From Medakamo hakoo (lineage: Eukaryota > Chlorophyta > Trebouxiophyceae > Coccomyxaceae), in contig CP089460.1 of the NCBI GenBank assembly GCA_026636295.1, forward strand, positions 620,001-684,000: a stretch of DNA of 64,000 nucleotides, written 5' to 3'. Below the pieces are notes generated by a model. It had not been told where the DNA came from. It did no database searches and saw only the letters and a program-made list of their open reading frames with translations. Each line of letters starts with the position of its first letter. The first letter of the stretch is position 1. A program made the position numbers and the translations under genes. Positions 11,067-22,685 of the stretch are shown piece after piece.

Positions 11067-11385
11067 CGGGAGGGGACACGCACACACACGCCCTTCAAAA
11101 AATCATACACACGCAAAGCTGCCGTCTCATTTGTAAAAAAAGAAAGCGGGGGAGAGGGAGGAAAATTGTTTTAAGTAAAAAAATTCTGGGAAAGAAAAGA
11201 ATGGTAGCGTTGTTTTCTCTCGTTAGGTGGGGTTTTCAAAGCGTCGGGCGGGCCGGGGGGGGGGGGACTTGTTTCATCGGGGGGAAGGATGAGCCCACGC
11301 GCCCACGGCACTTCAGCCCGCCACGCTGGGAAGGGGGGGGGGACGCCGGTCAGAAAAGAGGGGGGGTGGCCCGGCCGCGCGCGCC
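10567..11385. other. Convergent intergenic region, no gene seen
   Basis: This 819-base stretch lies between the stops of the HVA22 gene and the RRM gene. It contains poly-G and poly-C runs, a (CA)n tract, many CACACA and ACACGC motifs and a short AT-richer patch at about 11100-11210. Short open frames here are CA- or C-repeat translations with no family likeness. I see no RNA gene. It probably holds the two 3' UTRs. Confidence 0.6.
11040..11067. repeat. (CA)n microsatellite
   Basis: An uninterrupted run of about 14 CA units, flanked by further imperfect CACACG units to about 11090, in the intergenic region between convergent genes. Confidence 0.95.
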
Positions 11386-12496
11386 TCACTTGCGCAGCGC
11401 GCCCCGGTCCGCGCGGACGAGGACCTTGCGGCCTTCCAGCTCGCGGTCGTGCAGCGCGGCCACGGCCGCGGCCGCCACAGCCGGCGACGCGAATTCCACG
11501 ATGCCGTAGCCACGAGACTTGCCCGCCGCGTTGGCGGGGACGTCCGCGCGGACGACGTCGCCCACGGTCGCGCAAAAGGCGCGCAGCGTGTCGGCCGACG
11601 TCGAAAAGGGCAGGTTGCCGACAAAAATGGCGGCGTCCGACGGCGGCGCGGCGGGCGGCGCGGGCGGGCCGCGCTCGTGGGACCGGGTCCGCTCCCGGCC
11701 GGCGCCGCCGCCGGCGCCGGCGCCGGCGCCGCCGCCGCCGCCGCGCCCGCCGGCCCGGCCGCCGCGGTCGGGCAGGACGCCGACGAGGTCGCGGTCCTCC
11801 CGGTCTTCGCGCACGCACAGCGGCCGCCCGCCGAGCACCGAGTCGTGCAGTTTGAGGATGGCGGCCGCCGCGTCTTCCGGGCGCTCGAATTCGACGATGC
11901 CGCACCCCTTGGACCGGCCGTCCCGGGCCATGACGTTGGCGTGGACGACTGCGGCGTGGGCGTTTTGTGGGGGGGAGGTGGGTGGGATGGGGGTGTGAGG
12001 GAAGGGGGGGGGGCAGGCTGGGCTGAACGGGCGCTAGGCGCTCTCTGCCGACGAATGGTTTTTTCGCGCGCGCGCGCGCGCGAAAAAACAGAAAATCCGC
12101 ACGCACCGGACCCGACTTGGCGGAAATGGTCCTTCAGCTCCTGCCACGTCGTGCGGTACGACAGGTTGGATACGTAGACCCGGCGGGCGACGGTGATGAC
12201 TTCCTCTGTCGGTGTGCGGGTGGGAGTGTGTGTGTGTCGTCGGGCGCGAGGGAGGAGTGATCGGGGGTAGTTCGGGACGTTGAGGGGCGCGCCCGCGCCG
12301 GCGCGCCCCGCCCATCATCCATGTCACCCGCGCGCAGGCACGGCACAGATGCGTGGCGCACCCGACGCGCGCGCCCGCCCACCCAAAGCGCACCGCCGCG
12401 GTTGCCGACCGCGTGCCGCGCAGGCGACGCGCCGCGCTTTTCGGCTTTCACAATATCGTCCAGGGACATGGCGAGTTTTTCGTCGACGTTCGCCAT
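11386..12496 (-). CDS. Two-RRM RNA-binding protein
   Basis: Predicted 254-residue RNA-binding protein with two RRMs. Exons 12496-12394, 12205-12107 and 11948-11386 join with intact phases (1, 1). Exon 1 encodes MANVDEKLAMSLDDIVKAEK, resembling the short helix of Aly/REF- and hnRNP M-like proteins. RRM1 (about residues 40-115) has RNP2 VYVSNL in exon 2. Its RNP1 equivalent, KGCGIVEF, is in exon 3, with VHANVMARDGRSKG spanning the splice. A Gly/Arg-rich linker with RGG and RERTRS follows. RRM2 (about 172-250) has RNP2 IFVGNLPF and RNP1 RGYGIVEF. The protein ends one residue after the domain. Possible roles are mRNA export or splicing; a specific orthologue cannot be named. Its start is 213 bp from the divergent coiled-coil gene. 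Confidence 0.84.
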
Positions 12497-12709
12497 TTTT
12501 GATCGGTTTGGTACGGTGCAGGCGTGGGGTGAGGCGGGAAAGAGAGGGCCGGAGTTTTTTTTGGGAAGGGCAAACTCCGCGGACGGGGCGGGGAAAAGAT
12601 AGAGGGAAAGAAGGGTGTGAGAGACGCGGCGAGCGCTTTTGACCGGACTCGCCCGCGCCCTCCCCCCCCCTCTCTCCATTCCCCGTCCACCCCACACACC
12701 CCTCCAGCC

Positions 12710-15605
12710 ATGGCCGACGCCGACGCCCCGCCACCCCTCATGCCGCCGCCGAAAGGCCTGACCCTGCGCCTGTGGCGCTCCCGAAAAGCACGGCCGGGAA
12801 AAGAAAGAGCGTCGGGCGGCAAAGTGGCGGCGTGGCGGGCGGCGCCCCACCCCGACCGCTCGCCTTCCAGCAGCGGGGGCGGGCGCGGCGGCCGCGCCGA
12901 CGAAAACGGCGACGACGGCGGCGGCGGCGACGGCGCCTCGGACGCCTCGGACGCCCCGTCGTCCGACTGCTCGTCCTCGTCGTGCGGCCGCACTCCATCC
13001 CTGGACGGCTGGGGCGGCCGGCCAGCCGGGCAGCCGCCGCCGCCGTCCGCGGCCACCGCCGCGGCCGCGCCGCCCGGCAACCTCGCCGCGGCGACCCGCG
13101 CGCTCGGCCGATGGTTTGCGGCCGAAGCCGCCCGCTTCAATGCGGGCCACGCGGCCGGCCCTCCACCGGATTGCCCGCCGGGCTCGGAGGAAGAGTTCAT
13201 CCTGCTGGCCGCCCGCCGGGCCCGGGCGGTGTGCGGGGCGGCCATGGCGGGCGTGGTCGGGCTTTTGGGGAGCGGCCAGGGGAGCGGGCGGGCGGGCGGG
13301 CGCGTGCGGCGGCCGGCCGCCGCCTCCACCCCTCCCGCCCCGGCCGCGCACTCTGAACAGGCCCGCTTGGCCGCCGCCGTCTGGCGGGCTTGGTCCCGGG
13401 CCGCGGCTGACGCCGTGGAAGCGCTGGCCGCCCGGGCGGCCGCCTGGCGGGGCCGGGCGCTGGCGGCCGAGCGCGCGCTCGCCAGCGCAGGCCCGGGCCG
13501 CGCGGGCGGCGCGGCCGGCGCCCTGCCCCGCCCGCCCGCCGCCTCCGCCGCCCTGGCCGCAGCGCGCCGGGCGTCGAGGCTGTCTGTCTTCATGCAACAG
13601 CAGCAGCAGCAGGGTCCTGGCGGGCGGCGCGGCACCGTCGTGGGTGCGGCCACCCCTCTGCCGCCTCCGCCGCCTGCGCCCACCTCACTGGAGGCGGAGG
13701 ACGCCGACGTGGGCGGCGACCGGGCCGCCCTCGCCGCCGCGGCGGCCGAAGTCCGGGCCCTGACGTCCCGCCTGGCCACGGCCGAAGCCACCGCCGACGC
13801 GGCCGTCGACGCCCTGTCCCGCGCCGAGGCGGCGGAGGCGGCCGCGGCGGAAGCGGTCGCGCGCGCCGGCGCGCGCACCCCCCGCCCGCCGCCGCCGACG
13901 AGTGGCGCCGCCGTCCGCGCCCTCGCCGCCGCGGGCGTGGCGGACGCCGGCCCCGCCATCGCGGCCGCCGCATCCGCCTGCCGTGGCTGGGTCGCCCGCG
14001 ACGTGGCGGCCCTGCTGCTGGGCGACGATCCGGGGTCGCGCGGCGCCGCGTTCGCCGCGCCCGACGCGCTCGGCTGCCTGGGCGCCGCAGTCGCGTGCGG
14101 CGCGCTGACGCCCGCCCGCGTCGCTGGCGCGCTGACCGCCCGCGACGCGGCCACGCTGCTGACCGCCCTGCCGCCGGGCTCCCCGCACGCGGCCTGGCTG
14201 GGCGCGCGGGCGAGCGCGGGGTTGGGCAACGCCCGCGCCGACGCCCTGGCCCTCTTCTTGTGCGGCGCCGACGCGCGCGGCCGGCGCGTGCCCCTGGCCG
14301 TCTACGGCACGCTGCCGGTGCGTCTGGGGGGCGGGCCAGGCCAGAGGAGCTGCCCTGAGGACCCTGGAAAACACGCATGTCTGTCCCTCTCCCTCTCTCC
14401 CTCCCTCTCTCTCAGGCACGCTCCACCCCCTCCTCCCCCACCACCCTCAACCACGCAGACGGCCGACGACGGCGCGGTCGAGCGCGCCGTCCTGGAAGCG
14501 TCGTCGCCCACGTCCGACCGGGTCGCTCGCCTGGAACGCGAGGTCGCCCGCCTCACAGCCGGCTTGGAAGCCGTGGCCCGGGCGGGAGGCGGGGGTGGTG
14601 CTGGGGAAGGCGCCCCGCCCGACGCGGCGGCGGCCGCGCTCGCGGCCGCGGCCCTGGCGGGCCACGACGTGACGTCACCCGCCGTGGCCGCCGCCGCGGC
14701 CGCGGCCGCCGCCGCAGCGTCGCCCGCGCCGCCGCCGGTCCCGTCCGCCCGCCCTGCGCCGGGCTTGGAAACGTTCCTGGCGGCGTTGGACGCCGCCGCC
14801 GCCGCCGCCGGCTCGGCCGACGCGGCCGACGCGACGACGTGGAAGGCCGGCTTCCCCGGGCTGGGAAACTCGACGTCCATCCCCCGCCTGCTCCGCACGG
14901 CGTCGCCCCGCATCCGCAACAAGGGCCTGTCCAAACGAGAAACGGAGCGGACGGTGAAGGAGGTGTGGCGGGAGCGGGAGGCGGCGGCCGCGGCCGGGGC
15001 GGCCGCCGGCCGCGAGCCCCTCGTCGACTTTCTGTACGCCCACCTGCAGAAACGCCTGGGCATTCCGACCGCCGTCGTGGAGGCGGGGTACAACCTGGTG
15101 TACGGCCTGTGGAAGTACCGGTGGGACGCGGACTGCGAGCTGTTCCTGGCCGTGCTGGCGGGGCGGGTGCGGGAGGACGTGCACGCGGCGCAGGCGGAGC
15201 TGCAGGCGGACATGTCCGCCATGCTCGCGGCGGTGGAGCGGGCGGTCGCCGGCGGCGGCGGCGGCGGCGGCGGGGGAGGGAGCGGCGCCGGCCCGCCTGC
15301 CTCGCCTGCCACCTCCACGGCCGGCACGCTGTCCAAAGCCGTCCTGCGCGACGCGCTGCGCGCCTACTTCCGCGTCGGCGCGCCCGGCGGCAAGTCTGCG
15401 CCGCGCTTTGACGCGCTGGTCCAGGCGCTCGACGCCGTCGCGCCCGGCGGCCCGGGCGCGCGCGTGGCGCACGCCTCCCTGTTCGCGGAGGACCGGGAGT
15501 TCAACCAGGGCGAGTTTGCGGAGGCGGTACGGGACCAGGCCCTGGCCGAGAGGCTGGAATTCTTCGGGGAGGTGGAACGCGCGCTCGCGGCGCGCGTGGC
15601 CGGGC

Positions 15606-15654
<49 letters not shown>

Positions 15655-16168
15655 GGAAGACGGCGCCGCCGCCGTCGTCACGCGGGCCGACGTGGCCGCC
15701 GCCCTCCAAGCCTGCGACGCGGGCCTGTCCGCCAAGGCTGCCTGGGACCGGGCCAACGACGCGTTCGAGGTGGGCGTGCCCAACGCGCCGGCGCCGGCCG
15801 TCATGGCCCGGCTGCGGGCGGGCACGGGGCGGCGCCTGCGCGCGTCGAGCGCGGCGTCCGGCAGTGACGGCTCCGTGTCCGGCGGGAGCTTCAGCGGCGG
15901 CGGGGCGGGCGGGTCCCTGCTGGCGGCTGGGCGGGGCGGGCGCGGCGGGCCGGGGCTGCTGCCGAAGAAGGGCGGGCCGCGCCTGTCGCCCGCGGCCCTG
16001 GCGGCCGTGGAGGCGGTGCGCGCGGCGTGGGGTGGTGGGGGCGGCGGCGGCGGCGCGGCCGCGCGGCCGCGGATGAGCGTGCTCCCACCCGGGCTCAGCC
16101 GGGCGGGCCGGGCCAGCATCTTGCCGCCGCCAGCTTTTTCACCGCCGCCGCCGCCGCCCACAGCGTGA
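12710..16168 (+). CDS. Long coiled-coil protein with conserved C-terminal region, function unknown
   Basis: Predicted exons 12710-14317 and 14459-16168 give 1,105 residues. The 141-bp intron (GTGCGT donor, CGCAG acceptor, CT-rich tract) is a multiple of three and has no in-frame stop. Residues 1-160 are low-complexity and acidic/Ser-rich. The middle is Ala-rich heptad-like coiled coil. The only well-ordered conserved-looking part is about residues 700-1000. It includes RIRNKGLSKRETERTVKEVW, DFLYAHLQKRLGIP, GYNLVYGLWKYRWDADCELF and an EF-hand-like segment near LFAEDREFNQGEF. This reminds me of coiled-coil proteins found in ciliated protists and animals, but I cannot assign a family. A run of 17 glycines lies at 15608-15654. 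Confidence 0.6.
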
Positions 16169-16258
16169 GTGTGAGTTTTTTTCATTCCAGCTGTCATGGT
16201 CACACGAAACACAAAAAAGCACACAGGACGGGGGGACAAAGGCAGGGCACGCAGGCAC

Positions 16259-16262
<4 letters not shown>

Positions 16263-16319
<57 letters not shown>
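16263..16319. repeat. (CT)n microsatellite in 3' intergenic region
   Basis: About 28 uninterrupted CT units directly against the stop codon of the minus-strand surface-protein gene (16323-16321). On the transcript of that gene it would be a (GA)n tract at the start of the 3' UTR. Confidence 0.96.
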
Positions 16320-16320
<1 letters not shown>

Positions 16321-16322
<2 letters not shown>

Positions 16323-16793
16323 ATGCATCGCTCGCCGGCCCGACCAGCAGCCGCCGGCCAGGGCCACCACCGCCGGAGGGCGGGCGCGGGGACGGGGTGC
16401 GCCCTTCTGGCGCAGGCTGCGCGCGGCGCCGTGCCGCGCGGGCGCGCGCCGCGGCGGCCGCGCCCGCCCAGCCGGCCGCGCCGACCAACAGCACCGCGCC
16501 GGCCGCGCCGCCCAGGCCGGCGGCCACCTTCCGGCGCCGGGCCGCGGCCGTGACAGCCTTGGGCACGGACGCGACCGCGGTGGGCGGCAGGCCCGCCCCG
16601 GGCGCCGCGTGCGCGCCCAGGGCCCGCGTCGTCCGCCCGAAAAACGTGTCCGGGTCGGACACGAAGCGGGCCATCGGCGCGTCGGCCGACAGGCCGGCGA
16701 GCGCGGCAGCGGCGGCGGCCGGGTCGTCCGCCCCGTCCGCCGGCGTGCGTGGCCCTTCACCCGGGCGCGGCGCGGGCGAGGGCGGGACGGCGG

Positions 16794-16827
<34 letters not shown>

Positions 16828-19800
16828 GGCCAGGGCGGCCGTCACATTCACGGCCAGGACGCGGCGGGCGAGCGCGACGACGGGCGAGACGGCGACGTCG
16901 CCGGGCGCGCACGCCAGGGCGGCCGCCGTGTCGGCCGCGACGAGGCGGCCCAACACGGCGCCGGGCGGGCCGTCCACGCCCGCCCGCCGGGGCACGTCGG
17001 CCAGGCCCGCGCCGGTCAGCACCAGCTCGAAGGAGACGAGCAGCGCGGGCGCCGACTCTGGGTCAACCGTGCGGCGGGCCGCGTCCCCGCACCGGGCCGA
17101 CCCGGGCGCCAGGCTCGTCGTGTTGGCCGGGCAGGGCGTGCACAGGCGGGACCCCGCGCCCGGCGCGTGCGAGCCGGGCACGCAGGGCGCGCACCGGTCG
17201 GACCCCCACCCCCGGGCGAACGTGCCGGGCGGGCAGGCCGCGCAGGCGGGCGCGCCGGGGCCCGCCGCCGCCGTCCCCGGCGGGCACAGGCCGCAGGCCG
17301 GGGCGTCCGGGCCGGGCGCGGCCCGCCCGGCTGGACACCGGGCGCACCGGGCGGGCGGGGCCAGGGCCGCCGTCGGTGCCGGTCCGCCCGCCGGCGCGGG
17401 CGGCGCGCGCGGCGTGGCCCCGCGGCCGGCCCACTCCCCCTCCGCCCCGCCCTCGCCGCCCGCCCGTTCCAGGGCGAGGGCGTACGACAGCGCCGTGACG
17501 CCGTCCTCCGCCGTGACCACGATGGGGACGTGCGCCCGCTGGCCCGGCTGAAGCGACCGCACGCCCAGCGACGAGGCGTCGCCCGCTGCAGCACTGGCGT
17601 TGGGGGTGGCGGGCGCACTGAGGACGCGCCCGCCCACCTCCAGCGTCACGCCCGCCACGCCCGGCGCGGCCAGGCGGGGGACCAGGGTCACCGCGTCCGC
17701 GCCGGGCGGCAGCGTCAGCAGCAGCGGTTCCGACGGCGAGCACGCCCGGCTGGCCGGGTCCGTGTCGGAGCACAGCAGCAGCGTCGTGTGGGACGGCGGC
17801 GGGCGCGGCGGCTGTGGCGGCGGCGCGGGCGGCGCCGCGGCCGCGCCCGCCGCCCCGGCCGCGCCGCCCGCCGCCCCGGCCGGCACGGCGGCGGCCAGCT
17901 CGGCCAGGCGGGCGTGCCCTTCCTCCGCCAGGCGCACGACCGTCAGCCACAGCGTGGGCGGCGGGGCGGGACCGGCGGCCGGCCCGCCGCCGGCGCCGCC
18001 GCCGTCCTCCCCGCCGCGGGGCGGCAGCCCCCTCCCCCTCAGCCAGCCCCACCCGCTGAAGAAGCGGGCGTGCGCGGCGCGGGCGGGCGTGCCCGCGGGG
18101 CGCCAGGCCCGGGCCGCGCCCGCGGGCGTGACCACGACCGCAAACTCGTTCTGGCCGGGCGACAGGGGCAGCGTCCACGCCCGGCCGCCGGAGGCCGCGC
18201 ACCAGGGCGGCGGCGCGGCCGCGAGGCGGCGGCGCCCCGGGCCGCCCGCCGCCGCCACGGCACGCTCGCCGCCGCCCACGCGTTCCTCGGCCGCCGCGGC
18301 CGCAGCAGGCGTGGTGCCGTCTTCTAGGCCTGCGGCGGCCAGCAGCGCCGCCGTGGCGGCGGCGGACGCACTGGGGGGCTCGAGCCCCACCCCGGCGGCG
18401 CCGCCTGGCGCGCCGGGCGGCAGGACGGCGCCCGTGCTGCCGTCCACCACTTCCACGCCCGCGCCTGGCGTGGATGGCGCGAGGCAGAGCACGGCCGTGC
18501 GCACGCCGGCAGGCACGGTCGCGCCCACTTCCAGGCCGGCGGGGGAGGGCGTGGCAGGCGCGGCGCTGTCGTTGGCGCCGGAGAGGGCGAGCGGCGCGGG
18601 CGTCGACGGCGCCGACGGCGGCGACGCTTCGAGGGCCAGGACGGCCAGGCCCGCGTCCGCGGCGGCCCGCAGCGGTGCCGCGTGCGTCGCAGCAGCGGCC
18701 GCACCCGACCCGTCAAAGCCCGCGTCCGGCGCGGACGACGGCGACGCCGCCGCCCAGCCCGGCGGGCACTGGTCGGGCCGCACTCCCGACAGGGCCACCA
18801 GCCCGGGCGGGCGGGGCGGGCCGCCGCCGCCGCCGCCGCCGCCGCCCTCTGGCCGCACCGCCCACGACCGCAGCAGGCGGACGTCCAACACTGCAGCCGC
18901 GGACGGCGGGACGGACGCCCAGTCGATGGGCGGCAGCGGCAGCGCCAGCGTGGCGTTGGTGGCCGTGGACGCGCCAAGTGGCAGCGGCGTGAACGTCGCA
19001 CAGCCGCGGACCGCGCCGCCCGGCGCCACGGCGCCCGCCCCGAAAAAGGGAGCGGCGTCGCCCGCGCGCGGCACCAGCTCGTACGCGATGCGGAGCGGGA
19101 CGGGGGCGGGCAGCGCCGGGCCTGTGAGCTCGACGGCCAGGGAGGGAGGCGGGCGGGCGGCGGCGGACGGCGCGTCCTCGGCCGGGCGGGAGAGCGCCAG
19201 CGCCGCCTCACCCACCAGGCGCGCGCCCAGGCGGAACGCGGCCCGCGGCCCGGCCGTGATCACGGCTTCCACGGGCGGGTGGCCGGGCAGGGGGGGCGGC
19301 ATGCCGGACGCCGGCGCCGCCGTCAGCACGACCGCGCAGGTCGGGCACAGGGGGCCGCCCCCTTGGAGCGAGACGGAGGCGGTGGCGCGGCGGCTGCCAC
19401 CCCTAAACTCCAGGCTGGACGGAGTCACGACCACGGCCGGCGCGGGCGCCGACCCGGCCGGCCAGCCGACCAGCGCCGCCGACAGGGTCGCGCCACACCC
19501 GCCGGGCGGCAGCGGCGCGGGCCCGGCCACCTCAAAGGCGGCCGTCCAGGCGTCGGCGGCCGACGCGTTGTCCGCCAGGATCAGCGGCGGCACGGCGCGC
19601 AGGTCTGGGCCGCCGACGTCGACGGAGACGGGCGACGACCCGGCCGCCGCGCCGACAAAGGCCTGGCCGTCCAGGGAGAGCGCGACGGGCGCGCGGCCCG
19701 GGCAGAGCGACGCGCCCTCCACCGGCACGCTCGCCGCCAGCGCCCGCCCGCCCGCGGACCAGGTCGCCGGCAAGTCGACGTGCGCGCCGTCGGCGCCCGC

Positions 19801-21223
19801 TCCCACAAGGCGGATGGCGGCGGAGGGAAAGAGGGAAGCCAACAGGGCGTCCGCCTCCGCGTCGGTCTCGGGCGCGGGCGGCAGCGCGGCCGGGCTCCTC
19901 CGTTTTTTGCCGGCCGGCGCGCTGCTCCGCGCCCAGGGCGCGACGCGGCGGTCTAAGAAGACGGAGACAGCGGTGCCGGCGGCGGCGCTGCCACGGGCCA
20001 GCGCGCCTGGCGCGACCGCGGCCGGGCGCGTGTCCGGGACAAAGGTGAAGGCAAAGGGGGCGTCGTCCGGGGACGACGCGTCGGGCGGGGGCGCGCCGCC
20101 CCCTCCCCCGCCCGCGACGACGACCGCCGCCGCACACCCACCAGGCGCGGTGAGCGTCAGCGTCACCCGGCTGGCGCGGCGCAGGCCGCCGCCAGGAACG
20201 CGCAGGTCCCACGGCGGCGCCTCGCACGCGGCGTCCCAGGGGCCGGGCGCGGGCGACGACGAGCCGGCGCGCGCCGGCCGCAGCGGCAGCGCCGTCGCCG
20301 CGCCGCGCCGCCCAAACGCGCAGGAGACGGCGCCACCGGGGACGAGGGCCGCCAGCGCGGGGCCGGAGATGGGGACGAGGCTGCCGCCCGTGGCCGGGCC
20401 CGCGGGCGGGGCGGGCGGCGCGGCCAGGGCGGCAAACGGCGCGGACGGCGACGACGGCAGCGCGACCGCGGTGGGCGGGCGCGGCGGCGGCGGCCCCTCC
20501 CCGCCGTCCCCGCCTCCCTCCTCCTCCTCCTCCACCGCCGGCCGCCACACGAGCGCGGGCGCCACGTCGGGCGCCACGCGCCGCGGGCGGGCGCACGCGT
20601 ACCACCCGTCCCGCAGCAGTCGGCGGGCGGGGGTTTCGGCCAGCAAGCCGTCGGCCGCTGCTGTGCTGCTGCTGCCCGCCCGGCCGCGGCGGCCGCCGGT
20701 GGGTCCGTCGACGAGGGCGGTCAGCGCGGCGGTTGCATTGGCGCTCGCGTCTTCGTCCGCCTGGGGTGCGCCGGCCGTGGGGCCGGGGGACAGGGCGGCC
20801 TGTGGAGGTGGGGGTTGCGTTCGGGCGGGGAGTGAGAGACCTTCTCCAGAAGGTCGGGGAGGGCGGGAGCGCGGCGCGCGCGCGGGCCGTGAGACGAATG
20901 GGCCTCTCTCATCTCACCATCGCCGCCCGCAGGGCGTCCATGCCTTCGCCCGTCATGAAACGGCACACCGCGCCGCCAGCGCGAGGCGGATCCCCATCCA
21001 CCGCCAGCACGACCGCCCTGGCGTCGGGCCGTGGCCAGGCGGACGCCGCGGAAGAGGACGGAGGCGCGTCCACGCCGCTGCACCCCCCCCCGCTGAAGGA
21101 CGCGAGGACGCGGCCGGCGGGGGCGACGGCCGGGCGCGCCGCCGCTTGGGACGTGGATGCGAAGAGTAGGCCTGTCGCGCCGACAAGGGCCGGCCAGCGC
21201 CCGCGGCGCCGGCGCGGCGGCAT
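16321..21223 (-). CDS. Large type I cell-surface protein with cadherin-like and cysteine-rich repeats
   Basis: Predicted exons 21223-20918 and 20799-16321 (phase 0) give 1,594 residues. The N-terminus MPPRRRRGRWPALVGATGLLFASTSQAAA looks like a signal peptide. The long, mostly beta-rich, Ala/Pro/Gly-rich ectodomain has several N-x-S/T sites and scattered cysteine pairs. Around residues 1122-1209 is a segment like the bacterial and protist cadherin-like beta-sandwich domain (LLTLPPGADAVTLVP to YALALER). Around 1250-1342 is a cysteine-rich array of C-P-x-G-x(n)-C-x-x-C units, like the TNFR/ephrin-receptor GCC2/GCC3 type. A single transmembrane helix (about 1525-1548) and a short basic, Pro-rich tail follow. 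Such proteins are common in algae and protists and are likely wall- or membrane-associated; ligand and role are unknown. Exon 1 was chosen from the signal peptide, phase and GTGAGA donor. Confidence 0.7.
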
Positions 21224-21335
21224 GATGGCAGAGGGAGAGCACGCGCGCGCGCGTGCGCAGGGAGCAAGCTTTTTTTTTTCTTCGTCTGGCCGCAAAACCC
21301 TCCGCAGTCGTCACAACCTCCTCCGCACACACACT

Positions 21336-22541
21336 TCACGCCCGCGCGACCGCCCAGAAGAGGGCCACCCCGCCCGCCTGAGACAGCAGGGCTGCCGCCC
21401 ACACCGTGGCATGCGAAAAGTCGCCTCCCCTAGAAGTCCCCTCCAGCCGGTGCGCGGCGGCCAGCCACGCCGCCTGGGCCACGGCCCAAGCACACCCGGC
21501 CGTCCACAACGCCCCACGCGCTGTGCTGCGCTGGCCCCACCCGCCCTCCACGGCCGCACTGGGCAGCAGGGCCGCCCACCACATCCAGTACTGGGCTGTG
21601 ACGACGCGGTTGAGCGTGACGAAAGCCAGGGCTTGCAGGGCGCACGCGGCCGCGACGCGCTGCGCTTTCCAGCCGTGGAGGCCCGCCGCGACGACGGCCA
21701 CGGCCTGCAGCGGCGCCGTCAGCCAGGCCGTGTCGGTCAGGAGCGCCCGCCACCCGCCCAGCCCGGCCGCCGTCCCCAGGTGCGCGCCCAAAAAGGCGGG
21801 CGCAAAGGAGTGGCGGGCGTCGGCGCGGGCGGCGTGGTGCGCGACGGCCGCGGTCCAATACGGGCGGCCGCAGGCCGCGAGGGACGCCAGGGTGGCGGAC
21901 CCGCCCACCAGGCCGGCGCCGCCCAGGAACAGGAGGACCAAGGGCGGCGCATGCTTGCCGCCAGACGCGGACAAGTGCAAGGCCAGCGGGAGGGCGTGGA
22001 GCGCGGGGACGAGGCGGTGGTAGGCCGCGGCGCCGAGCGCGCCACCGCCGGCCAGGGCGGCCAAGGCAGCCGCCCTCACCCACCCGTCGCCCGCACACCG
22101 CCGTGCGGCTTTGACCCCTTTCACCGCCAGCAACACCAGCACCGCCGGCACGGCGTCGGCCGAGCCGCGGGCCGCCAGCGACGCAGAGATGGGGTTGAGG
22201 GCCCAGGCAGCCGCCGCGGGCCCCCCGCTCGTCCCCCCTCCGCCGGGCGTCAGGGCGGCGATGGCGAGGTCGCAGGCCGCGTACACGCCCTTTGACGCGG
22301 CTGGGTGGAGGCGGGCAGCCGGCGCGGCCAGCAGGGCGACGGTGGGAGGGTACCGGAACGCCGGGTCGGCGTAGGGGGCGCAGGCCGAGCGGGCGGCCGC
22401 GACCGCCGCCGCTCCACGGAAGGCGACGGCGTGGTCCACGTCGGTGGTGGGAATGGACGGGTCCAGGGACGGCGTGGCGAGCGTGAACAGGATGAGGGCG
22501 GCCCGCAAAGCCGCGCCAAGGAGGAGGGCGCTGGCCGTCAT
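21336..22541 (-). CDS. PIGM: GPI mannosyltransferase I (PIG-M)
   Basis: ER-lumenal mannosyltransferase (GT50) that adds the first alpha-1,4 mannose to the GPI anchor from dolichol-phosphate-mannose. It is an intronless 401-residue frame with about ten hydrophobic helices and an N-terminal signal-anchor. The family's DxD motif appears as TTDVDHAVA near residues 31-39, followed by FRYPPTVALLAAP, equivalent to the PIG-M 'YRY.PLLA'. The C-terminal landmark 'FNKV.TSQY..W' is seen as LNRVVTAQYWMWW, followed by LLPS. RHSFAPAFLGAHL corresponds to the RHNFSPYFY loop. Length matches the usual 400-430 residues. The start is head-to-head with a small unknown gene, 144 bp away. The stop lies 112 bp from the surface-protein start on the same strand. 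Confidence 0.88.
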   Translation of the reverse strand: MTASALLLGAALRAALILFTLATPSLDPSIPTTDVDHAVAFRGAAAVAAARSACAPYADPAFRYPPTVALLAAPAARLHPAASKGVYAACDLAIAALTPGGGGTSGGPAAAAWALNPISASLAARGSADAVPAVLVLLAVKGVKAARRCAGDGWVRAAALAALAGGGALGAAAYHRLVPALHALPLALHLSASGGKHAPPLVLLFLGGAGLVGGSATLASLAACGRPYWTAAVAHHAARADARHSFAPAFLGAHLGTAAGLGGWRALLTDTAWLTAPLQAVAVVAAGLHGWKAQRVAAACALQALAFVTLNRVVTAQYWMWWAALLPSAAVEGGWGQRSTARGALWTAGCAWAVAQAAWLAAAHRLEGTSRGGDFSHATVWAAALLSQAGGVALFWAVARA

Positions 22542-22685
22542 GGGGGGCTGCCTTCACATAACCGAAACAGTGAGGAGGGGGGAGGGGACAGAGGAGGTCG
22601 CGCCGACTGTTTTTTTCCTACACTCCCGTCAATAATTTTCGCCGTCGGGGAGAGGAGGAGCTCCAACGGCCTCCCATCCCCACGC

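Noticed and set aside
10567-11385. Possible RNA gene in the CA-rich intergenic stretch
   Set aside because: No cloverleaf, box A/B, or snRNA-like element could be made out; the sequence is mostly CA, C and G repeats.
17600-21169. A 1,189-codon open frame on the plus strand
   Set aside because: It lies antisense to the surface-protein gene. Its translation is Ala/Ser/Gly/Pro-only with no domain, signal or start context. In about 70% GC DNA, antisense frames of real genes stay open for kilobases.
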